Assembly (NCBI GenBank): GCA_002414205.1
Contig: DHYQ01000040.1
Span: forward strand, 20,973-32,230
Direction: 5' to 3'
Length of the DNA stretch: 11,258 nt
DNA from: Gallionellaceae bacterium UBA5126
GTDB taxonomy: Bacteria; Pseudomonadota; Gammaproteobacteria; Burkholderiales; Gallionellaceae
The notes under the pieces are model-generated. The model searched no databases, was not told where the DNA came from, and saw only the letters and a program-made list of their open reading frames with translations. Made by a program: the position numbers and the translations under genes. Shown in pieces: positions 1-11,149 of this stretch (within the stretch, counting starts at the first letter, position 1; every line of letters begins with the position of its first letter).

Positions 1-1629
1 GATGAAGTCCACCGCGTAGTTGTTGTGTTCTTCAATGCCGGTGGCGATGGCGAAAATGTTGGGGTCGAAGATGATGTCTTCCGGCGGGAAGCCGACCTCG
101 TTCACCAGCACGTCGTAGCTGCGCTGGCAGATTTCCACCTTGCGCTGGTAGGTGTCGGCCTGACCTTTTTCGTCAAAGGCCATGACCACTGCCGCCGCGC
201 CGTATTTTTTCACCAGCGTGGCGTGGTGGATAAAGGCTTCCGGGCCTTCCTTCAGCGAAATCGAATTGACGATGGCCTTGCCCTGCACGCATTTCAGCCC
301 GGCTTCGATGATGTCCCACTTGGAAGAGTCGATCATCAGCGGCACTTTGCTGATGTCCGGCTCGGAGGCAATCAGCTTGAGGAAGCGCACCATGGCGGCG
401 TGGCCGTCCAGCATGGCGTCGTCCATGTTGATGTCGATCACCTGCGCGCCGGTTTCCACCTGCTGTTTGCAAATTTCCAGCGCCTCTTCGTATTGACCTT
501 CCATCACCAAGCGTTTGAACTTGGCCGAGCCGGCCACGTTGCAGCGCTCGCCGACGTTGACGAACAGCGATTGCTCGCCGATGTTAAATGGCTCCAGCCC
601 GGACAAGCGACATTCCACCGGGTTGCTGGGCAGTTGGCGCGGCGCGATGTCGCGCACGGTGTCGGCAATGGCCTGAATGAAATCCGGCGAGGTGCCGCAG
701 CAGCCGCCGATGATGTTCAAAAAGCCGCTTGCCGCCCATTCTTTGATGTGCCCGGCCATGTTTTCCGGCGTGTCGTCATAGCCGGTGGGGGCCAGCGGGT
801 TGGGCAGACCGGCGTTGGGATGCGCCGACACATAGCAGTTGGCAATACGCGACAATTCTGCCACGTACTGGCGCAATTCCTCCGCGCCCAGCGCGCAGTT
901 GAAGCCGATGGAAATCGGCTTGGCATGCGCCAGCGAGTTGTAAAACGCTTCCGTCACCTGGCCGGACAAGGTGCGCCCGGCCTTGTCGGTGATGGTGCCG
1001 GAAATCATGATGGGCCGGGTTTCGCCGCGTTGCTCGAACACCTGTTGCACGGCAAAAATCGCCGCCTTGGCATTCAAGGTGTCGAAAACGGTTTCAATCA
1101 AAATCAAGTCCGCGCCGCCGTCCATCAAGCCGTTGGTGGCCTCGGCATAATCCGTGACCAGTTGGTCGAAGGTGATGTTGCGCGCTGCGGGGTCATTGAC
1201 GTCGGGGGAAATGGTGGCGGTTTTGTCGGTGGGGCCGAGTACGCCTGCGACAAAGCGTGGTTTGTCAGCGGTTTCATATTCGTCGCACGCCGCCCGTGCC
1301 AGCGCCGCCCCGGCCTTGTTCAGCTCGTAATTCAGCGCCTCCATGCCATACGCCTTGAGCGTGGTGGCATTCGCGCCGAAGGTGTTGGTTTCGATGATGT
1401 CCGCGCCCGCCGCCAGATATTCGCAGTGGATGCCTTTGATGACTTCCGGCTTGGTCATCACCAGCAAGTCGTTGTTGCCCTTGAGGTCACGGTGCCAGTC
1501 GGCAAAGCGCGTGCCGCGATAGTCCGCCTCGCCCAGCTTGTGACGCTGAATCATGGTGCCCATCGCCCCATCCAGGACGAGGATGCGTTGTTGCAACAGG
1601 GTTTCAATCGGGTGTTTGGTAGCAGACAT
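1..1629 (-). CDS. metH: Cobalamin-dependent methionine synthase MetH, N-terminal part (cut by the window edge)
   Basis: This gene encodes 5-methyltetrahydrofolate-homocysteine methyltransferase, the last step of methionine synthesis in the cytoplasm, which passes a methyl group from methyltetrahydrofolate via cobalamin to homocysteine. The 543 visible residues begin [20 protein letters not shown]. Residues 1 to about 330 are the homocysteine-binding barrel: DGAMGTMIQ (20-28), IETNTFGAN (79-87), and the three zinc ligands Cys245 (GFNCALGAE) and Cys310-Cys311 ([10 protein letters not shown]). From about residue 345 the folate-binding domain starts with [15 protein letters not shown] (357-371; E. 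coli has Thr where this has Cys363) and continues with [13 protein letters not shown] and [16 protein letters not shown]. The cobalamin and reactivation domains would lie beyond the left edge; full-length family members have about 1,200 residues. The frame is open to the edge with no disruption. The start ATG has only a weak ribosome-binding site. The gene lies 112 bases downstream of amtB but behind a terminator, so it is probably a separate transcript. The assignment is very secure. Confidence 0.97.
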   Translation of the reverse strand, partial: MSATKHPIETLLQQRILVLDGAMGTMIQRHKLGEADYRGTRFADWHRDLKGNNDLLVMTKPEVIKGIHCEYLAAGADIIETNTFGANATTLKAYGMEALNYELNKAGAALARAACDEYETADKPRFVAGVLGPTDKTATISPDVNDPAARNITFDQLVTDYAEATNGLMDGGADLILIETVFDTLNAKAAIFAVQQVFEQRGETRPIMISGTITDKAGRTLSGQVTEAFYNSLAHAKPISIGFNCALGAEELRQYVAELSRIANCYVSAHPNAGLPNPLAPTGYDDTPENMAGHIKEWAASGFLNIIGGCCGTSPDFIQAIADTVRDIAPRQLPSNPVECRLSGLEPFNIGEQSLFVNVGERCNVAGSAKFKRLVMEGQYEEALEICKQQVETGAQVIDINMDDAMLDGHAAMVRFLKLIASEPDISKVPLMIDSSKWDIIEAGLKCVQGKAIVNSISLKEGPEAFIHHATLVKKYGAAAVVMAFDEKGQADTYQRKVEICQRSYDVLVNEVGFPPEDIIFDPNIFAIATGIEEHNNYAVDFI

Positions 1630-1658
1630 GGCAGAGCTCGTGCAAAAAATGAGGGCGG

Positions 1659-1667
1659 ATTTTACCA
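1659..1667 (-). promoter_or_regulatory. Possible metH promoter (extended -10)
   Basis: On the minus strand the sequence TGGTAAAAT has the form TGN plus a -10-like TAAAAT. It lies about 30 bases upstream of the metH ATG and downstream of the amtB terminator. I see no good -35 hexamer at 16-18 bases spacing, so the call rests on the extended -10 and on the position. No cobalamin or SAM riboswitch could fit in the short leader. Confidence 0.35.
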
Positions 1668-1694
1668 CGCCGCATCTGGCGGTTCGTGCAAATG

Positions 1695-1716
1695 CAAAAG
1701 CCCCCTTGCGGGGGCT
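1695..1716 (-). terminator. Rho-independent terminator of amtB
   Basis: A perfect 7-bp stem (AGCCCCC/GGGGGCT, loop of 4) is followed on the minus strand by TTTTGC. It begins 26 bases after the amtB stop codon and separates amtB from metH. Confidence 0.85.
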
Positions 1717-1741
1717 GGCGTGAACGGCAATGGCAGGGGAT

Positions 1742-2944
1742 TTACCAGCCGGATTCGCGCTCTGGTGTGGCGGTAATGTTGTGGATGCTCAAGTCGGCAC
1801 CATTGAACTCATCTTCGGGATCCAGACGAATACCGACGGTGCTCTTCAGCAAACCATACACCGCAAAGCCGCCGGCCAAGGCAATGCCGACGCCCATCAG
1901 GGTGCCGATCAATTGCGACATAAAGCTGATGCCGCCGACACCGCCCAGCGCTTTGGCACCGAAAATGCCTGCCGCGATGCCGCCCCAAGCGCCGCACAGG
2001 CCGTGCAATGGCCAGACGCCCAGCACGTCGTCGATTTTCCAGCGGTTTTGGGTCAGGGTGAACATCACCACAAACAAGGCACCGGCCACGGCACCCACCA
2101 CCAGCGCACCGACGGGGTGCATCATGTCAGAGCCTGCGCAGACGGCGACCAGCCCAGCCAGTGGGCCATTGTGCAAAAAGCCGGGGTCATTCTTGCCCAA
2201 CCACAGCGCGGTCAAGGTGCCGCCTACCATGGCCATCAGGGAATTCACCGCCACCAAGCCGCTGATGCCGTTGATGGTTTGTGCCGACATGACGTTAAAA
2301 CCAAACCAGCCCACGGTCAGAATCCACGCGCCCAGTGCAAGGAAGGGGATGTTGGAGGGTGGATGTGCGGCGACTTGTCCTTGTTTGTTGTAGCGACCAC
2401 GACGCGCACCCAGCAAGATCACGGCGGCCAGCCCGATCCAGCCACCCACGGCGTGTACCACCACGGAGCCGGCAAAATCGTGAAACTCCGCACCAAAAGC
2501 GCCCTTTAACCAATCCTGAATGCCAAAACGATGGTTCCAGGCAATGCCTTCAAAGAAGGGATACACCAGACCGACTAACAGAAAGGTGGCGGCCATTTGT
2601 GGATTGAACTTGGCACGTTCGGCAATCCCGCCCGACACGATGGCCGGAATCGCCGCCGCAAAGGTCAGCAGGAAGAAAAACTTCACTAAATCGTAGCCGT
2701 TGTTGGCGGCCAGTTTGTCTGCGCCGTCGAGGAAGTTAATGCCGTAGGCAATGCTGTAGCCGATGAAGAAATAGGCCAGCGTGGACACGGCAAAGTCGGT
2801 CAAAATTTTGACCAGCGCGTTGACTTGATTCTTTTTGCGCACGGTGCCGACTTCCAGAAAGGCGAAGCCTGCGTGCATGGCCAGTACCATAATGGCACCG
2901 AGCAGCACAAAAAGGGTGTTGTTGCTATTAGTGAGTGCTTCCAT
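1742..2944 (-). CDS. amtB: Ammonium transporter (Amt/MEP/Rh family)
   Basis: This inner-membrane protein of 400 residues forms trimers that carry ammonium into the cell when nitrogen is scarce. Long hydrophobic segments occur throughout, consistent with the 11-helix Amt fold. Family signatures are the helix after [20 protein letters not shown] (86-105) with IAERAKF, Asp157 in [13 protein letters not shown], and the pore twin histidines His164 and His314 ([13 protein letters not shown]). A short cytoplasmic tail (about 371-400, [10 protein letters not shown] onward) is where PII/GlnK proteins bind in the family. Unlike E. coli AmtB it has no obvious cleaved signal peptide. The ATG has a good AGGAG site 6 bases upstream (2951-2955). 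No glnK is adjacent, although amtB is often co-transcribed with it. The upstream sigma-54 promoter and NtrC-type sites indicate nitrogen control. The family is certain; the symbol amtB rather than amt is conventional. Confidence 0.95.
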   Translation of the reverse strand: MEALTNSNNTLFVLLGAIMVLAMHAGFAFLEVGTVRKKNQVNALVKILTDFAVSTLAYFFIGYSIAYGINFLDGADKLAANNGYDLVKFFFLLTFAAAIPAIVSGGIAERAKFNPQMAATFLLVGLVYPFFEGIAWNHRFGIQDWLKGAFGAEFHDFAGSVVVHAVGGWIGLAAVILLGARRGRYNKQGQVAAHPPSNIPFLALGAWILTVGWFGFNVMSAQTINGISGLVAVNSLMAMVGGTLTALWLGKNDPGFLHNGPLAGLVAVCAGSDMMHPVGALVVGAVAGALFVVMFTLTQNRWKIDDVLGVWPLHGLCGAWGGIAAGIFGAKALGGVGGISFMSQLIGTLMGVGIALAGGFAVYGLLKSTVGIRLDPEDEFNGADLSIHNITATPERESGW

Positions 2945-2978
2945 CGTTTGCTCCTGAATGATAACTGGCTATGCACCA

Positions 2979-2994
2979 AGCAAAAGCCATTCCA
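2979..2994 (-). promoter_or_regulatory. Sigma-54 (RpoN) promoter of amtB
   Basis: The minus-strand sequence TGGAATGGCTTTTGCT matches the -24/-12 consensus TGGCACGNNNNTTGCW with two mismatches, and keeps the invariant GG and GC exactly 10 bases apart. The predicted start, near 2968, leaves a leader of about 25 bases containing the AGGAG ribosome-binding site. Both the gene's function and the NtrC-type sites upstream support the call. Confidence 0.85.
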
Positions 2995-3087
2995 TTTTTT
3001 TAGAGCATTGATTTATATGAATCTATTTTTGTACGCACCAGTTTGGAATTTTTGCCATCCCCTGTTTTGGTGCATACGAGTGTGCAT

Positions 3088-3104
3088 TGCACTGATTTGA
3101 TGCA
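3088..3104 (-). promoter_or_regulatory. NtrC-type enhancer site, promoter-proximal copy
   Basis: TGCACTGATTTGATGCA is an imperfect palindrome of the NtrC form TGCAC-N7-GTGCA, with one mismatch in the right half. It is centred about 128 bases upstream of the predicted amtB start, a normal enhancer distance for NtrC acting on a sigma-54 promoter. Its last four bases overlap the next site. Confidence 0.75.
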
Positions 3105-3117
3105 CACATTTGGTGCA
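3101..3117 (-). promoter_or_regulatory. NtrC-type enhancer site, promoter-distal copy
   Basis: TGCACACATTTGGTGCA is a perfect match to the NtrC half-sites TGCAC-N7-GTGCA, close in sequence to the strong sites upstream of enterobacterial glnA. It lies about 140 bases upstream of the predicted start and overlaps the proximal site by four bases, so the two are offset by 13 bases. A looser TGCAT-N6-GTGCA (3071-3086) sits beside the pair and might be a weaker third site. Confidence 0.82.
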
Positions 3118-3142
3118 GAGTGCTGCGCGATTGGTAGACAAT

Positions 3143-3173
3143 AAAAAACGGGCAACCCATGACAGGTTGCCCG
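3143..3173 (-). terminator. Rho-independent terminator of gyrB (and the dnaA-dnaN-gyrB unit)
   Basis: A perfect 9-bp stem (CGGGCAACC/GGTTGCCCG, loop of 7) is followed on the minus strand by six T. It lies 17 bases after the gyrB stop and insulates amtB control from gyrB readthrough. Confidence 0.93.
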
Positions 3174-3190
3174 TTGCGCAGCGGCGAGGA

Positions 3191-6723
<3,533 letters not shown>

Positions 6724-6765
6724 GGTCAGTGCCTCAAAAATAAGTATGGCCTCGTCTGATCGGCG

Positions 6766-8148
6766 TTAGCCTTTCAGCATCTGTTGCAGGGTTTTGAAAT
6801 CAGAATCAAAAGTGGGGTCGTTTTCGCGCAATTCCGCGACGGCCTTGCAAGCGTGGATCACGGTAGAGTGATCCTTGCCGCCGAAGGCGTGGCCGATTTC
6901 CGGCAGGCTGAGGCTGGTGATGTCGCGGGTGAGCGCCATGGCCATTTGCCGGGGGCGTGCCAGATTGCGAGTGCGTTTCTTGGACAGCAGATCGACTAGC
7001 TTGATGCGGAAGTAGTCGGCCACGGTTTTCTGGATGTTATCCACCGAAATCATGCGACTTTGCGCCACCAGAATATCCTTCAGGGCCTCCTTGGCGCTGT
7101 CCACGCACACTTTGCGCTTGTGGAACTTGGCATAGGCTTCGACGCGTTTCAGCGCGCCTTCCAGTTCGCGCACGTTGGAGTTGATATGCTGGGCGATGAA
7201 AAACGCCACCGTGCTGTCCAGCACGTAGCCGTTCAGCGCCGCCTTCTTCAGCAGAATCGCCACGCGCATTTCCAGCTCAGGCGGCTCGATACCGATGGTC
7301 AAGCCCCAACCAAAGCGCGACACCAAACGGCTTTCCAGTCCAGGTATTTCCTTGGGGAAATTGTCGCTGGTGAGAATCACCTGCTTGTGCGCATCAATCA
7401 GGTTGTTGAAGGCGTAGAAAAACTCTTCCTGAGTCTTGCTCTTGCCCGCGAAAAACTGGATGTCATCAATCAGCAGCACGTCCAGCGACTGGTAATACTG
7501 TTTAAATTCTTCAAACTTGTTGGTTTGATAGGCTTTCACCACGTCGCTGACATAGCGCTCGGCGTGCATATAGCAAATTTTGGCATTGGGGCGGGTGGCG
7601 CGAATCTGGTTGCCGATGGCCTGCGATAAATGCGTTTTGCCTAGCCCTACCCCGCCGTAGATGAACAGCGGGTTGTAGGACTCGCCCGGCAATTCGGCCA
7701 CTTGGGTGGCGGCGGCAAAAGCTAATTGATTGGCTTTGCCGATGACGAAATTGTCGAAGGTCAGCGCGCCGTTCAATTTGCCGTAGTTACGGAAGCCACT
7801 GTCGCTGCGGGCGGGTTTGTTTTCCTTGGATTCGGCGGGCTTGTTTTCGACCGGGGCTTCCACGGCTGCTGCGGGTTTCTGCGCAGGTGCCTTGGTCGCA
7901 GTTTTGGCGGCGATGCGAAATTCAAAATGGGGGAGCGCGGGATAAAAGGCGCTGGCCTGTTGCTGGATTTCCTTCAGAAAGCGATCCTGCACGATTTTCA
8001 AGGTAAAACTATTCGGCGCAATCAGCACCAACACACCGTTTTCCTCAAGCAAGCGCAAGGGTTTGATCCAGGCATTAAATTGTTGTGCAGGCAAGGCAGT
8101 TGCAAAACTGCTCAGACAAGCTTGCCAGAGTGCATCATCCTGGGTCAT
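6766..8148 (-). CDS. dnaA: Chromosomal replication initiator protein DnaA
   Basis: DnaA binds DnaA boxes at the origin, opens the duplex and helps load the helicase. The protein has 460 residues in four domains. Domain I (1 to about 80) begins [20 protein letters not shown] and has FNAWIKPL. Domain II (about 81-120) is a linker rich in Ala, Lys, Pro and Glu. Domain III is the AAA+ ATPase, with Walker A GGVGLGKT (165-172), Walker [10 protein letters not shown] (225-233) and NVRELEGAL (325-333). Domain IV has the DNA-binding signature [11 protein letters not shown] (423-433). I chose the ATG at 8148 because homologues start here. A GTG in frame at 8208 would add 20 residues unlike any known DnaA and lies inside a DnaA box. 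No Shine-Dalgarno motif precedes the ATG; the leader is pyrimidine-rich. The TonB-family gene ends 78 bases upstream, an unusual neighbour. Confidence 0.98.
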   Translation of the reverse strand: MTQDDALWQACLSSFATALPAQQFNAWIKPLRLLEENGVLVLIAPNSFTLKIVQDRFLKEIQQQASAFYPALPHFEFRIAAKTATKAPAQKPAAAVEAPVENKPAESKENKPARSDSGFRNYGKLNGALTFDNFVIGKANQLAFAAATQVAELPGESYNPLFIYGGVGLGKTHLSQAIGNQIRATRPNAKICYMHAERYVSDVVKAYQTNKFEEFKQYYQSLDVLLIDDIQFFAGKSKTQEEFFYAFNNLIDAHKQVILTSDNFPKEIPGLESRLVSRFGWGLTIGIEPPELEMRVAILLKKAALNGYVLDSTVAFFIAQHINSNVRELEGALKRVEAYAKFHKRKVCVDSAKEALKDILVAQSRMISVDNIQKTVADYFRIKLVDLLSKKRTRNLARPRQMAMALTRDITSLSLPEIGHAFGGKDHSTVIHACKAVAELRENDPTFDSDFKTLQQMLKG

Positions 8149-8180
8149 GAGAGGAAAAGTCGCGGAAATGAAAGCGCATG

Positions 8181-8209
8181 ATTTTACCGCAAACCCGGAC
8201 TTATCCACA
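8181..8209 (-). promoter_or_regulatory. Probable dnaA promoter overlapped by a DnaA box
   Basis: On the minus strand a -10-like TAAAAT (8186-8181) stands 17 bases from TGTGGA (8209-8204), a weak -35 that is also part of the DnaA box. Transcription would start near 8174, giving a leader of about 26 bases. DnaA bound to the box would cover the -35 region, the usual arrangement for dnaA autorepression. The hexamers are only moderate matches. Confidence 0.45.
8201..8209 (+). promoter_or_regulatory. DnaA box (perfect consensus)
   Basis: TTATCCACA is the exact high-affinity DnaA-binding consensus. It lies in the gap between the TonB-family gene and dnaA, 52 bases upstream of the dnaA ATG. Confidence 0.88.
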
Positions 8210-8213
8210 GAGT

Positions 8214-8222
8214 TTATTCACA
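8214..8222 (+). promoter_or_regulatory. DnaA box (TTATTCACA variant)
   Basis: TTATTCACA fits the relaxed consensus TTWTNCACA. It has the same orientation as the perfect box and starts 13 bases after it. A further near match, TTATTCACT (8227-8235), follows at the same 13-base spacing but overlaps the end of the TonB-family gene. Regular 13-base spacing of same-strand boxes favours cooperative DnaA binding. Confidence 0.72.
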
Positions 8223-8226
8223 AGGC

Positions 8227-9111
8227 TTATTCACTTTCCAGCTTGTCCGAGGAGGTAAACATCCAGGTGCGGGTAATGGTCAGGATGTCGGTATCGCGTT
8301 TGATTTCCGCGCTGAAGGGCGAGAACGGGGCGGCCAACCGGACGATATGCATGGCAGCGGCGTCCAGCAGCGGTTTGCCGGAAGAGCGATCGACTTCCAC
8401 CTTTTCCAAAGTGCCATCGGCGCGGATGGAAACACTCAGCGTCAGCTTGCCAAAAACCTGATCGCGGCGCGCCTGGGCGGGATAGTTCAGATTGCCGACC
8501 CGCTCCACCTTGATGCGCCAATCCTCGATGTACTGCGCGAAGCGATATTCCTTGGTGCGGGCACCGAGAAAGCGCCGCCGTGGCATCTTTTGGAAAGCCT
8601 CATTATTTTTGCTGATCTGTGCCTCCAGTCGGGCGATTTCCAGACTGCGCGCCACCAAATCCTCGCCGCTCAGGGTGGGCGTCTTGGAGGGGGAGGTTTC
8701 CGCCGTGGGGGTAACTTGATGTGGGGCTTGTTGCTGGGTCAGTACGTGCTTGTTATTGGCTGCCACCTGGCCTTGTTGGCGTGTGGTTTGCTCCGGCACG
8801 AATTGCTTGTCGTCGCGCAGGGTCGGTAGCGAGGTTTTGGCCTGACGATCTTCTGCCACATTGCCGCCGCCATCCAGATTGGCCTGCGCCAGCGCGTCTG
8901 CCGTCACCGGGCGGCTGTTGGACTTGCTGTTGACCAGCACCACCTTCAGCGGTTGCTGGCGGTTGAAAATGTTCTTGCGCGGGTCGGGCAGCACAAAACC
9001 GACCTCAAACAGCACAAAGGCGTGAAACGCCAAGGAAAACGCCATCGCTCCGGCCAGCCACTTCAAAGCCTGGGTTTGCCAAGGCGCGCCGCTGAACATA
9101 TTCATACGCAT
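8227..9111 (-). CDS. TonB-family protein (energy transducer-like)
   Basis: TonB-type proteins are anchored in the inner membrane, span the periplasm and pass energy from ExbB-ExbD to outer-membrane transporters. From the ATG at 9111 the protein has 294 residues. A single hydrophobic helix lies at about 17-40 (ALKWLAGAMAFSLAFHAFVL). The middle, about 60-145, is a low-complexity linker rich in Gln, Thr, Asn and Ala rather than the usual Pro-Glu/Pro-Lys repeats. A charged segment (150-190) leads to the C-terminal TonB fold (about 195-285) with NYPAQARRDQVFGKLTLSVS, then a GTLEKVEVDRSSG turn and LLDAAAMHIVRLAAPFSPF. The ATG overlaps the rnb stop as TGATG, and a GAGG lies about 8 bases upstream, so translation is probably coupled. 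A TTG two codons earlier is possible but less likely. No exbB or exbD is in the window, so which transporters it serves is unknown. Confidence 0.85.
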   Translation of the reverse strand: MRMNMFSGAPWQTQALKWLAGAMAFSLAFHAFVLFEVGFVLPDPRKNIFNRQQPLKVVLVNSKSNSRPVTADALAQANLDGGGNVAEDRQAKTSLPTLRDDKQFVPEQTTRQQGQVAANNKHVLTQQQAPHQVTPTAETSPSKTPTLSGEDLVARSLEIARLEAQISKNNEAFQKMPRRRFLGARTKEYRFAQYIEDWRIKVERVGNLNYPAQARRDQVFGKLTLSVSIRADGTLEKVEVDRSSGKPLLDAAAMHIVRLAAPFSPFSAEIKRDTDILTITRTWMFTSSDKLESE

Positions 9112-10982
9112 CAACAAGCCTCGCTCTCCTCTGTTGCCACTGCCTCGGATACGGCGCTGACAAAACGGCTACGCACGTCCATACCGATTAAATCAATCTC
9201 GGTAATCGCCAGGCGTACCCGGCTGCCATTCGGCAACTCCGGCAGGCTGTGCGCCTTGAACACCAGCGGCAGGCCATCCACGCGCACGATGTTTTCGCGC
9301 AGCACCAATGCCTCCACTTCCTGCTTGTCTTCCTGCAACAGCCAGCGCAGACACCAGTAGCGCTCCATATTGCGCTGGTGGTCGTTGTACACGCCATACG
9401 CCACTTCAAAGTCGCGCAGCACGGTAAACAGGCCGGGGTCGCCCTTGGCATACACCGGCGCGCCATCGGCCAGCATGGCCATGATTTGGCGTTGATTGAC
9501 CATATCCACATAGCGCCGCAGCGGCGAACTCGACCACATGTATTGCGCCACGCCCAAGCCCTGATGCGGCGCGGCCACGGTGCTCATCTTCACCTTGCCG
9601 TTGTTCTGCGTGCGATACAGGCCGGGGAAGCCGTGCTCGTCCAGTTGCTTGCCCCACGTGCTGTTGACCAGAATCATTAGCTCCGACACCAGCTTGTCGA
9701 TGGGCGAGCCGCGTTTGCGCACGCCTATCGTCACGCGGTCGTTTTCGACGTGGAAGTTGTAATCCACCTGATTATTGTTGTCGGCGGGCTTGCCGCGCAG
9801 CGCTTCCAGTTGACGGGCAAAATGCCACAAAAACGTCAGCTCTTCGGCGTATTCATAATCGAGCTTGCCTGCCGCCAGCGATTCTTCGTTGAACAGCGGC
9901 TCCAGCGTGTCGTGGCGCAAATTGGCTGCCACATGCACCCGCTCCACGCGGCTGCTGACGTTGCTCATCTCGAAGCTGTCCGGCTGCACATCGACATACA
10001 TCGACAGCGTCGGGCAAACGCGATCCGCTTCCAGCGTGAAGGCCTGCACCACGCTGTCCGGCAACATGGTAATTTTCTGCCCCGGCATATACACCGTGGA
10101 TAAGCGGTTGGCGGCAATGCGGTCGCAATCACCGTCGCGCAAAATGCCCAGTGCCGGGGCGGCGATGTGAATGCCAACGCGCCATTGCCCGTCATCCAAG
10201 CGTTGCAGCGAAAACGCGTCGTCGATTTCCGTGGTGGTGGCATCGTCAATGCTGAACGCCAGCACCTCGGCCAGCGGCAACTCGTCCCAAGCGGCGATTT
10301 CCACCGCCGGGAAGTCCGTACCCTTGGGGAAATGCTCGAACAGGAATTTGCCCAGATGGTAGTCGTGCGTGGAAGGCAACGCGCCGCAGCGATGCAACAA
10401 ATGCGCCGCCGACAAATGCGTGGCGGCACAGGCGGCTTCCAGCGCCTTCACCTCCAGCGTGTTGCGGTCGGGCTGATACAACAACTGGGTCAGCAGCGGG
10501 CGGAACTCTTCTGGCAAGGTAAAGGCGATCAATTGCTCGGTGTAGCGCGCTTGCAGCGCCAATTGCTGGCGCTTTTTCTCCGCCCCGGCCAGCGCGGCTT
10601 TCAACACCTCCGGCGGCGCAGCGCGATAGCGGCCTTTGCCCTTTTTGTGAAAATAAATCGGCGCGCCATGCAGGCGCATCAACACCGCTGCCGCTTCCAG
10701 CGCCGACGGCTTGTGACCGAAATACTCCTCGGCGATGTCCTCAAAACCGAATTCCTCCGCCGGGCAACATTCCCACAAGAATTCCACGTCGATGTCCGCC
10801 AACAACGGCTCGGTCTGCGGCAAAAACTCCGCCAGCCCCGGCTGCGCAAAGCGCAGCATCACATTCGCCAGCTTGATCTTGCTGCGCTTGCCCGACAGGC
10901 TTTCCACTTGCAACGTACTGGGCGATTCCACCATCACATTGCCAACCTTGAAGCCGCCGTCTTCTTCGTAAAGGATATTCAT
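9111..10982 (-). CDS. RNase II/VacB-type 3'-5' exoribonuclease (RNB domain)
   Basis: Members of this family degrade single-stranded RNA from the 3' end, one nucleotide at a time, in the cytoplasm. From the ATG at 10982 the protein has 623 residues. The N-terminal 200 residues are diverged. The RNB catalytic domain (about 225-550) has FSIDDATTTEIDDAFS (243-258), whose Asp246, Asp247, Asp254 and Asp255 align with the metal-binding cluster of RNase II. It continues with GIHIAAP, VSELMILVN (432-440) and SSSPLRRYVDMVNQRQ (484-499), which contains the conserved arginines near the active site. The last 60 residues form a reduced S1-like segment. It differs from E. coli rnb in sequence and is closer to the beta-proteobacterial RNB proteins found beside tonB, so I give no symbol. 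A TTG in frame at 10994 would add four residues but is less likely. No clear Shine-Dalgarno motif is present. Confidence 0.9.
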   Translation of the reverse strand: MNILYEEDGGFKVGNVMVESPSTLQVESLSGKRSKIKLANVMLRFAQPGLAEFLPQTEPLLADIDVEFLWECCPAEEFGFEDIAEEYFGHKPSALEAAAVLMRLHGAPIYFHKKGKGRYRAAPPEVLKAALAGAEKKRQQLALQARYTEQLIAFTLPEEFRPLLTQLLYQPDRNTLEVKALEAACAATHLSAAHLLHRCGALPSTHDYHLGKFLFEHFPKGTDFPAVEIAAWDELPLAEVLAFSIDDATTTEIDDAFSLQRLDDGQWRVGIHIAAPALGILRDGDCDRIAANRLSTVYMPGQKITMLPDSVVQAFTLEADRVCPTLSMYVDVQPDSFEMSNVSSRVERVHVAANLRHDTLEPLFNEESLAAGKLDYEYAEELTFLWHFARQLEALRGKPADNNNQVDYNFHVENDRVTIGVRKRGSPIDKLVSELMILVNSTWGKQLDEHGFPGLYRTQNNGKVKMSTVAAPHQGLGVAQYMWSSSPLRRYVDMVNQRQIMAMLADGAPVYAKGDPGLFTVLRDFEVAYGVYNDHQRNMERYWCLRWLLQEDKQEVEALVLRENIVRVDGLPLVFKAHSLPELPNGSRVRLAITEIDLIGMDVRSRFVSAVSEAVATEESEAC

Positions 10983-11008
10983 AACATCAGCCAAAAAATA
11001 AGGCGCGA

Positions 11009-11017
11009 ATTATAACA
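11009..11017 (-). promoter_or_regulatory. Extended -10 promoter of the rnb-tonB operon
   Basis: The minus strand has TGTTATAAT: a perfect TATAAT with the TGN extension. It lies 26 bases upstream of the rnb ATG, so the leader would be about 20 bases. No good -35 is seen at 17 bases spacing, which is common for extended -10 promoters. Confidence 0.7.
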
Positions 11018-11021
11018 GGGC

Positions 11022-11044
11022 AAAACGGCTGCATTGCGCAGCCG
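11022..11044 (-). terminator. Possible rho-independent terminator upstream of rnb
   Basis: A perfect 7-bp stem (CGGCTGC/GCAGCCG, loop of 5) is followed on the minus strand by TTTT and then GCCCTG. It could end a transcript coming from the right, such as the CRISPR-like array, just before the rnb promoter. The T run is short, so termination may be weak. Confidence 0.5.
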
Positions 11045-11149
11045 AGCAAGAGACGAAATCAAAAAGAAAAATGCGGGCCTGAATCCGTGGGGTCACACAG
11101 TGAATGGCATCAAATTGGTGTCGGGATCGTGGACAAGTGCCGGGCAGAC

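Noticed and set aside
25..1776. A 583-codon open frame on the plus strand
   Set aside because: It lies antisense to the clear metH gene, has low-complexity His/Gly/Arg-rich composition and no family motif, and is a codon-bias shadow.
1686..2509. Two overlapping plus-strand frames over amtB
   Set aside because: Both are antisense to the well-supported transporter and are compositionally biased shadows.
8149..8208. An N-terminal extension of DnaA from a GTG at 8208
   Set aside because: The added 20 residues are unlike DnaA proteins, the GTG is part of the DnaA box, and the extension would cover the likely promoter.
10093..10101. CGTGGATAA inside rnb resembling a DnaA box on the minus strand
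   Set aside because: It is a one-mismatch match within coding sequence, isolated and expected by chance at this length.
11077..11086. A possible decayed repeat exactly 73 bases left of CRISPR-like copy 1 (7 of 10 bases match the repeat's first ten)
   Set aside because: The similarity does not continue through the hairpin, so it could be chance; the spacing is suggestive but not enough to call.
10983..11149. Search for a small gene or CRISPR leader between rnb and the repeats
   Set aside because: No open frame with a start and ribosome-binding site stands out. The A-rich patch near 11055-11072 is short, and the repeat orientation places the leader on the other side.
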